Shown one piece after another: positions 9,837 through 21,033 of a stretch of DNA of 64,000 bases (position 1 is the first letter of the stretch; each line of letters opens with the position of its first letter). The position numbers and the translations under genes were made by a program. The notes beneath the pieces are model-generated. The model did no database searches, was not told the DNA's origin, and saw only the letters and a list, made by a program, of their open reading frames with translations. Source of the stretch: Bradyrhizobium sp. RP6 (lineage in GTDB: Bacteria > Pseudomonadota > Alphaproteobacteria > Rhizobiales > Xanthobacteraceae); NCBI RefSeq assembly GCF_003837805.1, contig NZ_RQIT01000001.1, positions 682,001 through 746,000 of the forward strand, written 5' to 3'.

Positions 9837-9873
9837 TGCCGCCGGAAGCGGCGCCCGGACAAGGAAAGTGCTC

Positions 9874-10590
9874 ATGACTGATCCGGTCTATCGTCGCGTC
9901 GTGATCAAGCTGTCCGGCGAATATCTCGCGGGACAGCAAGGCTTTGGCGTCGATCAGCCGACCGTCGACCGGGTTGTGGACGACCTGATCGCGGCCCGCC
10001 ATCTCGGCACCGAGGTCGCGGTCGTGATCGGCGGCGGCAACATGGTCCGCGGCGTCGAGGTCTCCTCCCGCGGGGTGTCGCGCACGACCGGCGACACCAT
10101 GGGCATGCTCGCCACCATGATGAACTGCCTCGCGCTGGAAGCGGCGATCGAGCGCAAGGGCACTCCGGCGCGGACGCTGTCGGCCTTCGTCATGCCGGAG
10201 ATTTCCGAGCTGTTTACCCGCACAGCGGCACACAAATACCTGGCCGAGGGCCGGATCGTGCTGCTTGGCGGCGGGACGGGCAATCCGTTCTTCACCACCG
10301 ACACGACCGCGGTGCTGCGAGCCGCCGAGATCGGGGCGCAGGCGGTCCTGAAGGCGACCAATGTCGACGGCGTCTACTCGGCCGACCCGAAGACGGATCC
10401 GACCGCCACCCGGTTCGACCGCCTGACGCATTCGCAGGCGATCGAGGGCGGCTACAAGGTGATGGATGCGACCGCCTTCGCGCTTGCCCGCGAGACATCG
10501 CTGCCTATCATCGTATTCTCGATCGCGGAGCCGGGGTCGATCGGCGCGATTCTGCGTGGCGTCGGCCACGGAACCATCGTCGCCGGCTGA
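9874..10590 (+). CDS. pyrH: UMP kinase
   Basis: Phosphorylates UMP to UDP in pyrimidine nucleotide synthesis. It is 238 aa and has the amino-acid-kinase fold of bacterial PyrH. Visible motifs are [11 protein letters not shown] at the N-terminus, [10 protein letters not shown] (nucleotide loop), [24 protein letters not shown] and FALARE near the end. ATG 9874 lies 7 bases after AAGGAA. A GTG two codons upstream (9868) overlaps that site, so 9874 is preferred. Third gene of the rpsB operon. Confidence 0.96.
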   Translation: MTDPVYRRVVIKLSGEYLAGQQGFGVDQPTVDRVVDDLIAARHLGTEVAVVIGGGNMVRGVEVSSRGVSRTTGDTMGMLATMMNCLALEAAIERKGTPARTLSAFVMPEISELFTRTAAHKYLAEGRIVLLGGGTGNPFFTTDTTAVLRAAEIGAQAVLKATNVDGVYSADPKTDPTATRFDRLTHSQAIEGGYKVMDATAFALARETSLPIIVFSIAEPGSIGAILRGVGHGTIVAG

Positions 10591-10657
10591 CGGCTCGTCT
10601 TGCGCGCCCCGAGGGAAGGGCGCGGAGCGGTCGCCGGGATTTTGAAGGAGAAACGTG

Positions 10658-11221
10658 ATGGCCACGGGTAATTTCGACCTCAACGAAGTGAAGCGCCGCA
10701 TGCAGGGCGCCGTCCAGTCCCTCAAGCACGAACTCGGCGGCCTGCGCACCGGCCGCGCCTCCGCCTCGATGCTCGATCCGGTTCAGGTCGAGGCCTATGG
10801 CAGCCACATGCCGCTGAACCAGCTCGCCACCGTCAGCGTCCCGGAGCCGCGGCTGATCTCGGTGCAGGTCTGGGACAAGTCGATGGTCAAGGCGGTGGAG
10901 AAGGCGATCGTCGATTCCAATCTCGGTCTGTCGCCCGCGACCGAGGGCCAGGTGCTGCGCCTGCGCATCCCCGAGCTCAATGAGGAGCGGCGCAAGGAGC
11001 TGGTGAAGGTCGCGCACAAATACGCCGAAGCCGCCAAGGTCGCCGCGCGCCATGTCCGTCGTGACGGCCTCGACGTGCTCAAGAAGCTCGAGAAGAATCA
11101 CGAGATGTCGGAGGACGATCAGAAGCGTCATGCCGACGAGGTGCAGAAGGCGACCGACGGTACCATCGCCGAGATCGACCAGTTGCTGGCCGCCAAGGAA
11201 AAAGAAATCCTCACCGTCTAA
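10658..11221 (+). CDS. frr: Ribosome recycling factor
   Basis: Splits post-termination ribosomes together with EF-G. It is 187 aa, the family length. Recognisable segments are LRTGRAS near residue 30, [33 protein letters not shown] and the C-terminal three-helix-bundle strand. AAGGAG at 10645-10650 sits 7 bases before ATG 10658. Its stop codon abuts the palindromic repeat at 11221-11306, which separates this translation block from the lipid block beginning with uppS. Confidence 0.97.
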   Translation: MATGNFDLNEVKRRMQGAVQSLKHELGGLRTGRASASMLDPVQVEAYGSHMPLNQLATVSVPEPRLISVQVWDKSMVKAVEKAIVDSNLGLSPATEGQVLRLRIPELNEERRKELVKVAHKYAEAAKVAARHVRRDGLDVLKKLEKNHEMSEDDQKRHADEVQKATDGTIAEIDQLLAAKEKEILTV

Positions 11222-11306
11222 AGCACGATGAATGGTCATCGCGCTTTAGGTTATTGTTTGCGCATGATCTTTTCGGAAAACCGCTTCGCACTTTTCCGGA
11301 TCATGC
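11221..11306 (+). repeat. Palindromic intergenic repeat, copy A
   Basis: About 86 bases directly after frr. The outer arms GCATGATC (11262-11269) and GATCATGC (11299-11306) flank TTTTCGGAAAA and TTTTCCG, giving a long hairpin. A second, smaller inverted segment with GCTTTA-type ends precedes it. A second copy of the same element lies in the opposite orientation at 28251-28350. It was recognised by direct comparison of the two sites. It may end or stabilise the frr transcript. Confidence 0.85.
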
Positions 11307-11321
11307 TTTGAGGCCGCCATA

Positions 11322-12080
11322 ATGTCCAACGCCGCCGCGCCAGCAACGGAAGGACCCGACCGGTCCGAGGCGCCTGCGCATGTCGCCATCATCATGGATG
11401 GCAACGGGCGTTGGGCGGCCGCGCGCGGCTTGCCGCGTGCGGAAGGGCATCGCCGCGGCGTGGACGCGCTGCGCCGCGTGGTACGCGCCTCGCACGAGCT
11501 GGGCATTCGCTATCTCACCATCTTCTCGTTCTCTTCGGAGAACTGGTCGCGCCCGGCGAGCGAGATCGGCGATCTGTTCGGCCTGCTGCGGCGCTTCATC
11601 CGCAACGATCTGGCGAGCCTGCATCGCGACGGCGTCAAGGTTCGCATCATCGGCGAGCGCGAGGGGCTCGATAGCGATATCTGCACGCTTCTCAACGAGG
11701 CCGAGGAGCTCACACGCGACAACACGCGCCTGACGCTCGTCGTCGCGTTCAACTACGGGTCGCGGCAGGAGATCGCGAAGGCGGCGCAGAAGCTGGCCCG
11801 CGAGGTCGCGGAGGGCAAGCGGGATCCCGCCACGATCGACGCCGAGACGCTCGGGGCGCATCTCGATGCGCCCGACATTCCAGATCCCGATCTCATCATC
11901 CGCACCAGCGGCGAGCAGCGCCTGTCCAACTTCCTGATGTGGCAGGCCGCCTATAGCGAGCTGGTGTTCGTGCCGATCCACTGGCCCGACTTCGACAAGG
12001 CGGCGCTGGAAAGCGCGATTGCCGAATTTGCCAGGCGCGAGCGCCGTTTCGGCGGCCTGGTCGCGAAAACCGCCTCGTGA
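11322..12080 (+). CDS. uppS: Undecaprenyl pyrophosphate synthase (isoprenyl transferase)
   Basis: Cis-prenyltransferase that condenses IPP onto farnesyl diphosphate to make the C55 lipid carrier used for peptidoglycan and O-antigen. It is 252 aa. The family signature [10 protein letters not shown] contains the catalytic Asp. [19 protein letters not shown] and [11 protein letters not shown] near the C-terminus are the other conserved blocks. It starts at ATG 11322, 16 bases after the palindromic repeat, and its stop overlaps the GTG start of cdsA by four bases, implying translational coupling. Confidence 0.96.
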   Translation: MSNAAAPATEGPDRSEAPAHVAIIMDGNGRWAAARGLPRAEGHRRGVDALRRVVRASHELGIRYLTIFSFSSENWSRPASEIGDLFGLLRRFIRNDLASLHRDGVKVRIIGEREGLDSDICTLLNEAEELTRDNTRLTLVVAFNYGSRQEIAKAAQKLAREVAEGKRDPATIDAETLGAHLDAPDIPDPDLIIRTSGEQRLSNFLMWQAAYSELVFVPIHWPDFDKAALESAIAEFARRERRFGGLVAKTAS

Positions 12081-12919
12081 GCGAGCCCAACGCCGCACCG
12101 GCGGGCTCTCAGCCTGCCCAGAGCAACCTCGTGCTGCGAGTCCTCGCAGCGCTGGTGCTGGCGCCGCTCGCCATTGCGCTCGCCTACGCCGGCGGCTGGC
12201 TCTGGGCACTTCTCGTCACCCTGGTCTCGATCGGACTGTTCGCCGAATGGCTGATGGTCGTGGGCGCGAGCTCTGTCGCGCTGACAGGGGCGGGGACGAT
12301 CGTCATCGCCATCATGGGGTTCTGCGTGACCTTCGGCGCCCTGAAGACCGCAGTCATCAGCGGCTTCATCGGCGGCGCGATCGTGACGCTGATTGCGCGG
12401 AAGAAGTTCATCTGGGCGGCGACCGGGTTTGCCTATGCATCGGCGGCGCTGCTGGCCTCGATCCTGGTGCGGCAGGATCTCGTCAACGGTTTCGCTGCGC
12501 TGATATTCGTGCTGCTCGTGGTGTGGGCGACCGACATCGGTGGCTATTTTGCCGGCCGCAGCATCGGCGGGCCGAAGTTGTGGCCCCGCGTGAGCCCGAA
12601 AAAGACCTGGTCCGGAGCGCTCGGCGGCTTTGCGGCGAGTCTTGCGGTTGCGGCCGGCTTTGCCGCCTGTGGGATCGGAAAGGCGGTTCCACTGCTGCTC
12701 GTCAGCGCCGTCCTGTCGGTGGTATCGCAACTCGGCGATCTCTTCGAATCCGCAGTGAAGCGGCGCTTCGGTGTCAAGGATTCCAGTCACTTAATTCCCG
12801 GCCATGGTGGGCTTATGGACCGCCTGGACGGTTTCGTCGCCGCCATCCTGGCGGCATGGATTATCGGCTTTCTCCGCCACGGTGTGCATAGCGCCGGAAG
12901 CGGTCTTATGGTTTGGTGA
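12077..12919 (+). CDS. cdsA: Phosphatidate cytidylyltransferase
   Basis: Integral inner-membrane enzyme that makes CDP-diacylglycerol from phosphatidate and CTP, the branch point of phospholipid synthesis. It is 280 aa with about seven or eight hydrophobic segments. The CdsA signature occupies residues about 232-248 ([18 protein letters not shown]), preceded by FGVK and DLFESAVKR. It starts with GTG 12077 inside the end of uppS and ends four bases before dxr, so uppS-cdsA-dxr form one unit. Confidence 0.95.
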   Translation: MSEPNAAPAGSQPAQSNLVLRVLAALVLAPLAIALAYAGGWLWALLVTLVSIGLFAEWLMVVGASSVALTGAGTIVIAIMGFCVTFGALKTAVISGFIGGAIVTLIARKKFIWAATGFAYASAALLASILVRQDLVNGFAALIFVLLVVWATDIGGYFAGRSIGGPKLWPRVSPKKTWSGALGGFAASLAVAAGFAACGIGKAVPLLLVSAVLSVVSQLGDLFESAVKRRFGVKDSSHLIPGHGGLMDRLDGFVAAILAAWIIGFLRHGVHSAGSGLMVW

Positions 12920-12923
12920 GGAT

Positions 12924-14147
12924 ATGAGCGCGGTCCCATTGCGTAACAACAGGCTTGCGGCGTCCGACGTCCGCAGCGTCACGGTTCTCGGCGCCACCGG
13001 CTCGATCGGCGACAGCACGATGGATCTGCTGCGCGCCTCGCCCGAGCGCTACCGCGTCGAGGCTCTGACGGCAAACGGCAATGTCGCGGCGCTGGCCAAG
13101 CTCGCCAGGGAGTTCTCCGCGCGCTATGTCGCGATCGCCGACACCTCCAAGCTCGCCGAGCTCAAGGCCGCTCTTGCGGGCACCGGCACCGAATGCGGCG
13201 CCGGCGAAAGCGCGGTGATCGAGGCCGGCGCGCGTCCGGCCGACTGGGTCATGGCGGCCGTAAGCGGCGCGGCCGGTCTGAAGCCGGCGCTGGCGGCGGT
13301 CGATCGCGGTGCCCATGTCGCGCTCGCCAACAAGGAGTGTCTGGTCTGCGCCGGCGATTTCTTCATGCAGCGCGCGGCAAAGGCGGGCGCCTGCATCCTG
13401 CCGGCCGATTCGGAGCACAATGCGCTGTTCCAGGCGCTGAGCTCAGGCAATCGCGACGAACTCGTCCGCGTCATCATCACGGCCTCGGGAGGTCCATTCC
13501 GGACCTGGAAGCCCGCCGACATCGAGCAGGCCACGCTCGAGCAGGCGCTGAAGCATCCGAACTGGAGCATGGGCCAGAAGATCACGATCGATTCCGCCTC
13601 GATGATGAACAAGGGGCTCGAAGTGATCGAGGCGTCCTATCTGTTCGCGCTCGCGCCCGACGAGATCGACGTGCTCGTTCATCCGCAGTCGATCATCCAC
13701 GGCATGGTCGAGTTCTCCGACTGCTCCGTCGTGGCCCAGCTCGGTGCGCCCGACATGCGGACGCCGATCGCGCATTGCCTCGGCTGGCCCGATCGCATCA
13801 AGGGGCCGGCGGCCAAGCTGGACCTCGCCAAGATCGGCCAGCTGACTTTCGAAGCGCCGGACTTCGAGCGCTTCCCCGGGCTTCGGTTGGCTTACGATTC
13901 GCTCCGGACGGGGAAAGGGGCGACCACGGTCTACAACGCCGCCAACGAGGTCGCGGTCGCCGCCTTCATCGCGGGCAAGATCCGGTTCGGCGCGATTGCC
14001 CGGCTGGTCGAGGCGACCCTCGACGACTGGATCAAGGGCGGGAACCAGGCGCCCCTGACATCCGCCGACGATGCAATTTCCGTTGACCATGTTGCGCGAA
14101 ATAGGGCTGCCGCCCTATTGCCTCAAATTGCCTTAAAGGCATCCTAG
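12924..14147 (+). CDS. dxr: 1-deoxy-D-xylulose 5-phosphate reductoisomerase
   Basis: NADPH-dependent second step of the MEP isoprenoid pathway, forming 2-C-methyl-D-erythritol 4-phosphate. It is 407 aa. [12 protein letters not shown] is the nucleotide loop; [12 protein letters not shown] carries the metal-binding and substrate residues; ITASGGPFR and [11 protein letters not shown] are diagnostic. An open frame begins upstream at 12804 inside cdsA, but ATG 12924 places the Rossmann loop at the normal distance. It supplies precursors for UppS made two genes upstream. Confidence 0.96.
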   Translation: MSAVPLRNNRLAASDVRSVTVLGATGSIGDSTMDLLRASPERYRVEALTANGNVAALAKLAREFSARYVAIADTSKLAELKAALAGTGTECGAGESAVIEAGARPADWVMAAVSGAAGLKPALAAVDRGAHVALANKECLVCAGDFFMQRAAKAGACILPADSEHNALFQALSSGNRDELVRVIITASGGPFRTWKPADIEQATLEQALKHPNWSMGQKITIDSASMMNKGLEVIEASYLFALAPDEIDVLVHPQSIIHGMVEFSDCSVVAQLGAPDMRTPIAHCLGWPDRIKGPAAKLDLAKIGQLTFEAPDFERFPGLRLAYDSLRTGKGATTVYNAANEVAVAAFIAGKIRFGAIARLVEATLDDWIKGGNQAPLTSADDAISVDHVARNRAAALLPQIALKAS

Positions 14148-14191
14148 TTGGTTCGGTGCCAGGGCCTTGCGGCGCTGGATGAGGGAAATAG

Positions 14192-15343
14192 ATGATCGAC
14201 TTTTTCGTCCATAGTTTCAATACGTTGAGCCATGGGCTCCTCGGCTACGCGGTTCCCTTCCTGTTCGTCCTGACCATCGTCGTGTTCTTCCACGAGCTTG
14301 GCCATTTCCTGGTCGCGCGCTGGGCGGGTGTTCGCGTGCTGACCTTCTCACTCGGTTTCGGACCTGAGCTGGTTGGCTTCAATGACCGCCATGGCACCCG
14401 CTGGAAGATCTCGGCGATCCCCCTCGGTGGCTACGTCAAATTCTTCGGCGACGAGAGCGAGGCCTCGACACCGTCGGCCCAGACGCTCGCGGCGATGACG
14501 GCCGAGGAGCGCGCCGGCAGTTTCCACCACAAGAAGGTCGGCCCGCGCGCGGCCATCGTCGCGGCCGGACCGATCGCCAATTTCATCCTGGGCGCGCTGA
14601 TCTTCGCCGGCATGGCCCTCTACTACGGCAAGCCGAGCACAATCGCGCGTGTCGACGGTGTGGTTGCCGATGGTGCGGCGGCCGCGGCCGGCTTCAAGGT
14701 TGGGGACGTCGTCATCCAGATCGACGGCAAGCCGATCGAGAGCTTTGCCGACATGCAGCGAATCGTTGCGATGAACGCGGGTTCGACGCTTGTGTTCCAG
14801 GTGAAGCGCGACGGTGCCGTCGTCTCGCTGAACGCGACGCCGGCGCTGCTCGAGCGCAAGGATCCGTTCGGGAACAGCCATCGTCTCGGGGTGCTCGGTA
14901 TCGAGCACAAGTCGCAGGCCGGTGAGGCCTCGACCGCGCCGGTCGGCGTCGGGGAAGCGCTCAAGATCGGGGTGGAGCAGGTCTGGTTCATCATCACCAG
15001 CACATTCAAGTTCCTGGGCTCGCTGTTCGTCGGACAGGGCAATCCGAACGAGGTCAGCGGCGTCCTCGGCATCGCCAAGATGTCGGGGCAGGCGGCCAGC
15101 GCCGGGTTCCAGTTCGTCATCAATCTCTGCGCGGTGCTGTCGGTCTCGATCGGCCTGCTGAACCTGTTCCCGATCCCGCTGCTCGATGGTGGCCACCTGA
15201 TGTTCTATGCGGCCGAGGTGGTCCGTGGCCGGCCCTTGTCCGAGCGAACCCAGGAGATGGGGTTCCGAATCGGGTTGGGCTTGGTGCTGATGTTGATGGT
15301 GTTTGCGACCTACAACGACATCCTGCGGATGGCCGCCTCCTGA
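14192..15343 (+). CDS. rseP: RIP metalloprotease RseP (site-2 protease)
   Basis: Inner-membrane zinc protease for regulated intramembrane proteolysis, in E. coli releasing sigma-E from its anti-sigma factor. It is 383 aa. The active site is FFHELGHF (H34, E35, H38) in the first membrane segment. A PDZ domain spans about residues 130-210, and the second conserved membrane motif NLFPIPLLDGGH lies in the C-terminal part. The length suits a single-PDZ alphaproteobacterial RseP, where E. coli has two. ATG 14192 follows GAGGGAAATAG. It lies directly upstream of bamA, as in most proteobacteria. Confidence 0.95.
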   Translation: MIDFFVHSFNTLSHGLLGYAVPFLFVLTIVVFFHELGHFLVARWAGVRVLTFSLGFGPELVGFNDRHGTRWKISAIPLGGYVKFFGDESEASTPSAQTLAAMTAEERAGSFHHKKVGPRAAIVAAGPIANFILGALIFAGMALYYGKPSTIARVDGVVADGAAAAAGFKVGDVVIQIDGKPIESFADMQRIVAMNAGSTLVFQVKRDGAVVSLNATPALLERKDPFGNSHRLGVLGIEHKSQAGEASTAPVGVGEALKIGVEQVWFIITSTFKFLGSLFVGQGNPNEVSGVLGIAKMSGQAASAGFQFVINLCAVLSVSIGLLNLFPIPLLDGGHLMFYAAEVVRGRPLSERTQEMGFRIGLGLVLMLMVFATYNDILRMAAS

Positions 15344-15518
15344 TAGAGGCATTTTTGTGGCGTTGCTGTTCAGCAACGTCCCGAATGAAATTGAAATCAC
15401 GGCGCTTTCGGCCGTTTGCGCCGTCGGTGAAATTGGCTACAAGCGGCCTGAACTTGGGGAATCTCCAGACCGGCGTTGGGGTTGGGTCTGGCAGGGAATG
15501 ATAAGGGCGCGTTGCGCG

Positions 15519-18059
15519 ATGAAGTTTGGACTGCGACTCCGGGGGGGCTTGCTCGCAACCCTGATCATGTTCGGCGCGCCGGTGATTGCCCCGGTTGGGG
15601 CTGTTTTCGTGTCTTCGTCTGCATTCGCTCAGACCGTCCAGTCGATTTCCGTCGAGGGAAATCGCCGGGTCGAGGTCGAGACGATCCGCTCCTATTTCAA
15701 GCCGGGTCCGGGCGGCCGCCTGGATCAGGCCGCCATCGACGACGGCCTCAAGGCGCTGATCGAGACCGGCCTGTTTCAGGACGTCAGGATCAACCGCGGC
15801 GCCGGCGGCCAGATCATCGTCTCCGTGGTGGAAAATCCGGTGATCGGGCGCCTCGCCTTCGAGGGCAACAAGAAGATCAAGGACGAGCAGCTCTCCGCCG
15901 AAGTCCAGTCCAAGGCGCGCGGCACCTTCTCCCGCGCCATGGTGCAGTCCGACACGCTGCGAATCGCCGAAATCTATCGCCGGTCCGGCCGCTACGACGT
16001 GCGCGTCACGCCCGAGGTCATCGAGCAGCCGAACAATCGCGTCGACCTGATCTTCACAATCGAGGAGGGCGCCAAGACCGGCGTCAAGTCCATCGAGTTC
16101 GTCGGCAACAACGCGTTCTCGTCCTACCGCCTCAGGGACGTCATCAAGACGCGCGAATCGAACCTGCTGAGCTTCCTCGCCAGCGGCGACATCTATGATC
16201 CCGACCGCGTCGAAGCTGACCGCGACCTGATCCGCCGCTTCTACCTCAAGAACGGCTTCGCCGACGTCCAGGTCGTGGCCGCGCTCACCGAATACGACCC
16301 GGAGAAGAAGGGCTTCAACGTCACCTTCAAGATCGAGGAAGGCGCGCAGTACCGCGTCGGCGCGGTCGACTTCCGCTCGAGCATTCCGAACTTCGATCCG
16401 TCCTCAATGCGCGCCTATTCGCGCGTCAATGTCGGCTCGCTCTACAACGTCGAATCGGTCGAGAAGTCGGTCGAGGAGATGCAGATCGAGGCCTCGCGCC
16501 GCGGCTATGCCTTCGCCGTGGTCCGGCCCGGCGGCGACCGCAATTTCGAAGCGCACACGGTGTCCGTCGTTTTCAACATCGACGAGGGCCCGCGCACCTA
16601 TATCGAGCGCATCAACCTGCGCGGCAACACCCGCACGCGTGATTACGTGATCCGCCGCGAGTTCGACATCTCGGAAGGAGATGCCTACAACCGCGCGCTG
16701 GTCGATCGTGCCGAGCGGCGTCTGAAGAACCTCGACTATTTCAAGAGCGTCAAGATCACGACCGAGCCGGGCTCGTCGAGCGATCGCGTCATCCTGAACG
16801 TCGACATGGAAGAGAAATCGACCGGCGACTTCTCGATCTCGGGCGGTTACTCGACCACCGACGGCGCGCTGGCCGAAGTGTCGGTCTCCGAGCGCAATCT
16901 GCTCGGCCGCGGCCTGTTCGCCAAGGCGTCGGTGACCTATGGTCAGTACGCCCGCGGCTACTCGCTGTCGTTCGTCGAGCCGTATCTGCTCGACTACCGC
17001 GTCGCGCTCGGCCTCGACCTCTATCAGCGCCAGCAGCTGGCCAACAGCTACATCTCCTACGGCACCAAGACGCTCGGCTTCTCGCCGCGCCTCGGCTTCT
17101 CTCTGCGTGAAGATCTGGCGCTCCAGCTGCGCTATTCGATCTACCAGCAGGAAATCACGCTGCCGAGCTACCTGGCGAACTGTAACAACGTGCAGTTCCT
17201 GCCCGATGGCAGTGCGAATCCGTTGTTCAATCCGAGCCCGGCATTTGCCAATGCCAACGGCATCAGCCTTGCGTCGACCAACGGCCTAGGCTGTTACAAC
17301 GACGGCGAAGCCTCGCTGCCGGTGCGCAAGGAGCTCGCCAACGGCAAGACCCTGACCTCGGCGCTCGGCTACACGCTCACCTACAACACGCTGGACAACA
17401 ACAAGAACCCCACCGACGGTCTGCTGGTCGACTTCCGGCAGGATTTCGCGGGCGTCGGCGGCGACGTCTCCTATCTGAAGTCGGTGGTCGATGCGAAGTA
17501 TTACACTCCGCTGGTGTCCGACATCGTCGGTCTCGTGCGCCTGCAGGGCGGCATGCTGAACAAGATCGGCAGCGACCTGCGCATGCTCGACCACTTCCAG
17601 ATGGGCCCGAACCTCGTCCGTGGCTTTGCCCCGAACGGCATCGGCCCGCGCGACCTGAATCCGTTCGGTACGCAGGACGCACTGGGCGGCACCAAGTACT
17701 GGGGCGCTTCGCTCGAATTGCAGATGCCGTTCTGGTTCCTGCCCAAGGAAGTCGGCCTGAAGGGTGCGGTCTATGCCGATGCCGGCGGCCTCTACGATTA
17801 CAAGGGACCGACGAGCTGGACCGCGACCAACGAAGTCAATGCGCCCGGCTGTATCCCGTCGACCATCAATCCGTCGAGTGCGGGTACCTGTACCGGTCTC
17901 GTGTTTGACGACAGCAAGGTGGTCCGCACGTCGGTCGGTGTCGGCCTGATCTGGCAGTCGCCGTTCGGCCCGCTGCGCTTCGACTACGCCGTGCCGCTCA
18001 CCAAGGGCAAGTACGACCGCACGCAGGAGTTCCGGTTCGGCGGCGGCACCACGTTCTAG
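15519..18059 (+). CDS. bamA: Outer membrane protein assembly factor BamA
   Basis: Central subunit of the BAM complex that folds beta-barrel proteins into the outer membrane; 846 aa. A signal peptide (about residues 1-36, ending SAFAQ) is followed by POTRA repeats to about residue 430, with [12 protein letters not shown] and [14 protein letters not shown] as repeat starts. The C-terminal barrel contains VRGF, and the chain ends in Phe (GGGTTF), the barrel-recognition signature. The open frame extends upstream to 15303 within rse[11 protein letters not shown] at 15519 gives a clean signal peptide; ATG 15498 is a possible alternative. No skp gene follows, unlike in enterobacteria. Confidence 0.95.
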   Translation: MKFGLRLRGGLLATLIMFGAPVIAPVGAVFVSSSAFAQTVQSISVEGNRRVEVETIRSYFKPGPGGRLDQAAIDDGLKALIETGLFQDVRINRGAGGQIIVSVVENPVIGRLAFEGNKKIKDEQLSAEVQSKARGTFSRAMVQSDTLRIAEIYRRSGRYDVRVTPEVIEQPNNRVDLIFTIEEGAKTGVKSIEFVGNNAFSSYRLRDVIKTRESNLLSFLASGDIYDPDRVEADRDLIRRFYLKNGFADVQVVAALTEYDPEKKGFNVTFKIEEGAQYRVGAVDFRSSIPNFDPSSMRAYSRVNVGSLYNVESVEKSVEEMQIEASRRGYAFAVVRPGGDRNFEAHTVSVVFNIDEGPRTYIERINLRGNTRTRDYVIRREFDISEGDAYNRALVDRAERRLKNLDYFKSVKITTEPGSSSDRVILNVDMEEKSTGDFSISGGYSTTDGALAEVSVSERNLLGRGLFAKASVTYGQYARGYSLSFVEPYLLDYRVALGLDLYQRQQLANSYISYGTKTLGFSPRLGFSLREDLALQLRYSIYQQEITLPSYLANCNNVQFLPDGSANPLFNPSPAFANANGISLASTNGLGCYNDGEASLPVRKELANGKTLTSALGYTLTYNTLDNNKNPTDGLLVDFRQDFAGVGGDVSYLKSVVDAKYYTPLVSDIVGLVRLQGGMLNKIGSDLRMLDHFQMGPNLVRGFAPNGIGPRDLNPFGTQDALGGTKYWGASLELQMPFWFLPKEVGLKGAVYADAGGLYDYKGPTSWTATNEVNAPGCIPSTINPSSAGTCTGLVFDDSKVVRTSVGVGLIWQSPFGPLRFDYAVPLTKGKYDRTQEFRFGGGTTF

Positions 18060-18183
18060 TTCGATCAGCACGGCACGATCCGGATCACTGGAGCCGGTTT
18101 CCGAAGGGATCGCGCCAATCCAAGACATGAGGCATGATGCGGCCCGACCGCTTCATGCCGAAGCCGGACCGCGACGGGGTGGA

Positions 18184-19251
18184 ATGGCGCAGCCGATCTT
18201 CTTCACAAAGCCGCCTGCCACAGCGTTGGCCGATATTGCCACGTTGACCAAGGCGCAACTGGTCGACCCCGACAGGGGCGGCCATGTCATCACGGGCCTG
18301 GCTTCGCTCGACGAAGCCGGCCCGATGCATCTGGCATTCTTCGACAACCTCAAATACGCCGACCAGCTCAGGGCGACCAAGGCGGGCGCCTGTCTGGTCA
18401 GTCCGCGCTTCGAGGCCGAAGTACCCGCCCATGTGGCCGTGCTGCGGGTGGCGCAGCCGTTCCGCGCCTTCGTCAGGATCGCGCGGGAATGGCATGGGGA
18501 CGCGCTGCGGCCGCAATCCTGGGTCGGCAATGACGGTATCGCGCCCTCGGCGATCATCGATCCCTCGGCCCGGCTCGAGGACGGCGTGATCGTCGATCCC
18601 CTGGCCGTGATCGGCCCGGACGTCGAGATCGGCAGCGGCACCGTGATCGGCGTCGGAGCGGTGATCGGCCCCGGCGTCAAGATCGGTCGGGACTGCAATG
18701 TCGGCGCCCGCACGGCGATCCAGTGCGCCCTGATCGGCAACAACGTGCTGATCCATCCTGGCTGCTCGATCGGCCAGGACGGCTACGGCTTCATCTTCTT
18801 CGGCCCCGAGGGCCATCTGAAGGTGCCGCAGACCGGACGGGTGCTGATCCAGAACGACGTCGAGGTCGGCGCCAACACCACGATCGACCGCGGGTCCCTG
18901 CGGGACACCGTGATCGGCGAGGGGACTAAAATCGACAATCAGGTCCAGATCGGCCACAATGTGACGATCGGTCGGCACTGCCTGCTGGCGGCCCAGATCG
19001 GCCTCGCCGGCAGCCTGACCATCGGCGATAACGTGGCGCTCGGAGCAAAGGTTGGCATCAACAATCACCTCAAGATCGGCGACGGGGCTCAGGTCACCGC
19101 CATGAGCGCGGTCAAGGACGACATTCCGCCGGGTGGCCGCTGGGGCGGACACTTCGCCAAGCCGACCAAACAATGGTTCAAGGAGATCATCGCGGTGGAG
19201 CGCCTGGTACGCGACAGCAAGGCCGAGCCGAAGGACGAGGGACGGGAATGA
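18184..19251 (+). CDS. lpxD: UDP-3-O-acylglucosamine N-acyltransferase
   Basis: Adds the amide-linked 3-hydroxyacyl chain in lipid A synthesis. It is 355 aa. The N-terminal uridine-binding domain (about residues 1-110) is followed by a left-handed beta-helix of hexapeptide repeats. QIGHN contains His258, which corresponds to the catalytic His239 of E. coli by context. ATG 18184 follows GGGGTGGA; the frame is open upstream to 18127 without a better start. The stop overlaps the fabZ start by four bases (ATGA). Confidence 0.95.
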   Translation: MAQPIFFTKPPATALADIATLTKAQLVDPDRGGHVITGLASLDEAGPMHLAFFDNLKYADQLRATKAGACLVSPRFEAEVPAHVAVLRVAQPFRAFVRIAREWHGDALRPQSWVGNDGIAPSAIIDPSARLEDGVIVDPLAVIGPDVEIGSGTVIGVGAVIGPGVKIGRDCNVGARTAIQCALIGNNVLIHPGCSIGQDGYGFIFFGPEGHLKVPQTGRVLIQNDVEVGANTTIDRGSLRDTVIGEGTKIDNQVQIGHNVTIGRHCLLAAQIGLAGSLTIGDNVALGAKVGINNHLKIGDGAQVTAMSAVKDDIPPGGRWGGHFAKPTKQWFKEIIAVERLVRDSKAEPKDEGRE

Positions 19252-19709
19252 CGGCGGAATCACCTGTTAAGTTCGAGCTGGTGGATATCAACGCCATCCT
19301 CCAGACCCTGCCGCACCGTTTTCCGATGCTGCTCATCGATCGCGTTATCAACATCCGGGCCGATTACAGCGGCATCGGCATCAAGAACGTCACCTTTAAC
19401 GAACCGGCCTTCCAGGGGCATTTCCCCGAGCGCCCGGTCTATCCCGGCGTCATGATGATCGAGGCGATGGCGCAAACCGCGGGCGTGATCGGCATCAAGT
19501 CGGTCGAAGGCACCGAGAAGCCGCGGGCGGTCTATTTCCTCACCATCGACAAGTGCAAGTTCCGCAAGCCGGTGCTGCCCGGCGACACCATCGAATATCA
19601 CATGCGCTCGCTCGGGCGCCGCAAGGCCATGTGGTGGTTTCACGGCGACGCCAAGGTCAACGGGCAGGTCGTCGCGGAGGCTGACGTCGGCGCCATGCTG
19701 ACGGACTGA
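19248..19709 (+). CDS. fabZ: 3-hydroxyacyl-[acyl-carrier-protein] dehydratase FabZ
   Basis: Dehydrates 3-hydroxyacyl-ACP in fatty acid elongation and so competes with LpxA/LpxD for the same substrate pool, which explains its place in this cluster. It is 153 aa with a hot-dog fold. The catalytic histidine is in FQGHFPERP (H58), and the helix acid is in MIEAMAQ (E72). The start ATG 19248 overlaps the lpxD stop, indicating translational coupling. The next gene on this strand, lpxA, begins 525 bases later, beyond the antisense KTSC gene. Confidence 0.96.
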   Translation: MTAESPVKFELVDINAILQTLPHRFPMLLIDRVINIRADYSGIGIKNVTFNEPAFQGHFPERPVYPGVMMIEAMAQTAGVIGIKSVEGTEKPRAVYFLTIDKCKFRKPVLPGDTIEYHMRSLGRRKAMWWFHGDAKVNGQVVAEADVGAMLTD

Positions 19710-19734
19710 GCGGACAAGCGTTGCCGCAGGGGCC

Positions 19735-20058
19735 TCACGCGGGACAATCGTAACGGCTGCCGGCCGTCTCGCGCCTGATATTTCGGTTGAAGAACTGGCC
19801 CATGGACGGCGCGCCCAGGAGGCGTTCGACCGTGTCAGCCGTCACGCCGCAATAGTGGTCATAGGCTCCGTCAGCTGCGACGACGAGATCCTGCCGCGCG
19901 CGATCGTAACAGACCCGCTGAAGCACCGTGCTCCTGGTGATGTCGCGGCACTCGAACGTGCCGAGATTGATGAGCTGGCGTTCACCGGTCTCGACCGTCT
20001 CGGACACGATCGGTGTACCGGCGAGCTGCGCAAGCAAAAGGACCAGGGCCCTGACCAC
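19735..20058 (-). CDS. KTSC-domain small protein, possibly exported
   Basis: 107 aa. Residues about 45-100 resemble the KTSC domain: VCYD, a short AADGAYDHYCGV strand, then a helix ending SMGQFFNRNIRR. The function of this domain is not established to my knowledge. The N-terminus is hydrophobic (VRALVLLLAQLAGTP), so it may be exported or membrane-tethered, but the hydrophobic stretch is short. The start is GTG 20058, with weak support. It lies antisense between fabZ and lpxA and so interrupts an otherwise co-directional lipid A cluster, with its own leader in the 20059-20234 gap. Confidence 0.7.
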   Translation of the reverse strand: MVRALVLLLAQLAGTPIVSETVETGERQLINLGTFECRDITRSTVLQRVCYDRARQDLVVAADGAYDHYCGVTADTVERLLGAPSMGQFFNRNIRRETAGSRYDCPA

Positions 20059-20234
20059 GATAGCTGAAGCTCCGTATGAACGTGTTGATGGGCCGGCAGG
20101 ACCGCTTCATCCGGCACTTGAAATACGCCGAGATGATACGTCACTGGACAGATCGGGCATAGTCGCGCTAACCACCGGAAAACCAAGCGACTTCAACACA
20201 TAACCAGACCTTCTTGACGAGTAAGATTGGCTTG

Positions 20235-21026
20235 ATGAGCAAGATTGATCCCACCGCGCGGATCGCGGACGGCGCCGTGATCGGCGAGGGCACCGAGATC
20301 GGGCCCTATTGCATCATCGGCCCGAATGTCGTGATCGGCGCGAATTGCAAGTTGATCGGACAGGCCACAATCATCGGCCATACCTCGATCGGGGACGGCT
20401 GCGTAATTTCGCCGTTCGCGGTGCTCGGCGGTGCGCCCCAGGATCTCAGCTATAAGGGTGAGCCGACCCGGCTTGAGGTTGGCTCGGGCTGCACCATCCG
20501 GGAAGGTGCGACGATGAATGTCGGCACCATCAAGGGCGGCGGACTGACGCGCGTCGGCAGCGGCGGCTACTTCATGAACAACAGCCATGTCGGCCATGAC
20601 TGCATGGTCGGCGACAACGTGATCTTCGCGACGTCAGCAACACTCGGCGGGCATTGCGAGATCGGCGACGCTGTCTACATCGGCGGCCTGTCTGCGGTGC
20701 ACCAGTTCACCCGCATCGGCTCCTATGTCATGGTCGGAGGTGTCTGCGGTGTGCGCGACGACGTTATCCCGTATGGGCTCGTCAACGGCCAGTACGCAGT
20801 GCTGGAGAGCCTCAACCTGATCGGCATGAAGCGTCGCAAGTTCACCAAGCAACGGCTCGCGACCGTGCGCGCGTTCTACCAGAAGCTCTTCCACGGTCCC
20901 GGCACGTTCGCCGAGCGTCTGGAGGCGGCGCGGCCGCTGGCAGGCGAAGATCCCGCGATCGCCGAAATCCTCGATTTCATCGGCAAGGGCAAGCGCCCGC
21001 TCTGTCTTCCCGCCATCGCGAAGTGA
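20235..21026 (+). CDS. lpxA: UDP-N-acetylglucosamine acyltransferase LpxA
   Basis: First committed acylation of lipid A synthesis. It is 263 aa, the usual length. A left-handed beta-helix of hexapeptide repeats fills residues 1-190. The catalytic histidine corresponds to H121 in SHVGHDC (E. coli H125). The C-terminal helical domain contains NLIGMKRRKF. The open frame begins at TTG 20214; ATG 20235 gives the normal MSKIDPTA start, though no strong ribosome-binding site is visible. It begins a second lipid A segment, lpxA-lpxI-lpxB, downstream of the antisense KTSC gene, so it may have its own promoter. Confidence 0.95.
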   Translation: MSKIDPTARIADGAVIGEGTEIGPYCIIGPNVVIGANCKLIGQATIIGHTSIGDGCVISPFAVLGGAPQDLSYKGEPTRLEVGSGCTIREGATMNVGTIKGGGLTRVGSGGYFMNNSHVGHDCMVGDNVIFATSATLGGHCEIGDAVYIGGLSAVHQFTRIGSYVMVGGVCGVRDDVIPYGLVNGQYAVLESLNLIGMKRRKFTKQRLATVRAFYQKLFHGPGTFAERLEAARPLAGEDPAIAEILDFIGKGKRPLCLPAIAK

Positions 21027-21033
21027 GTCCGGG

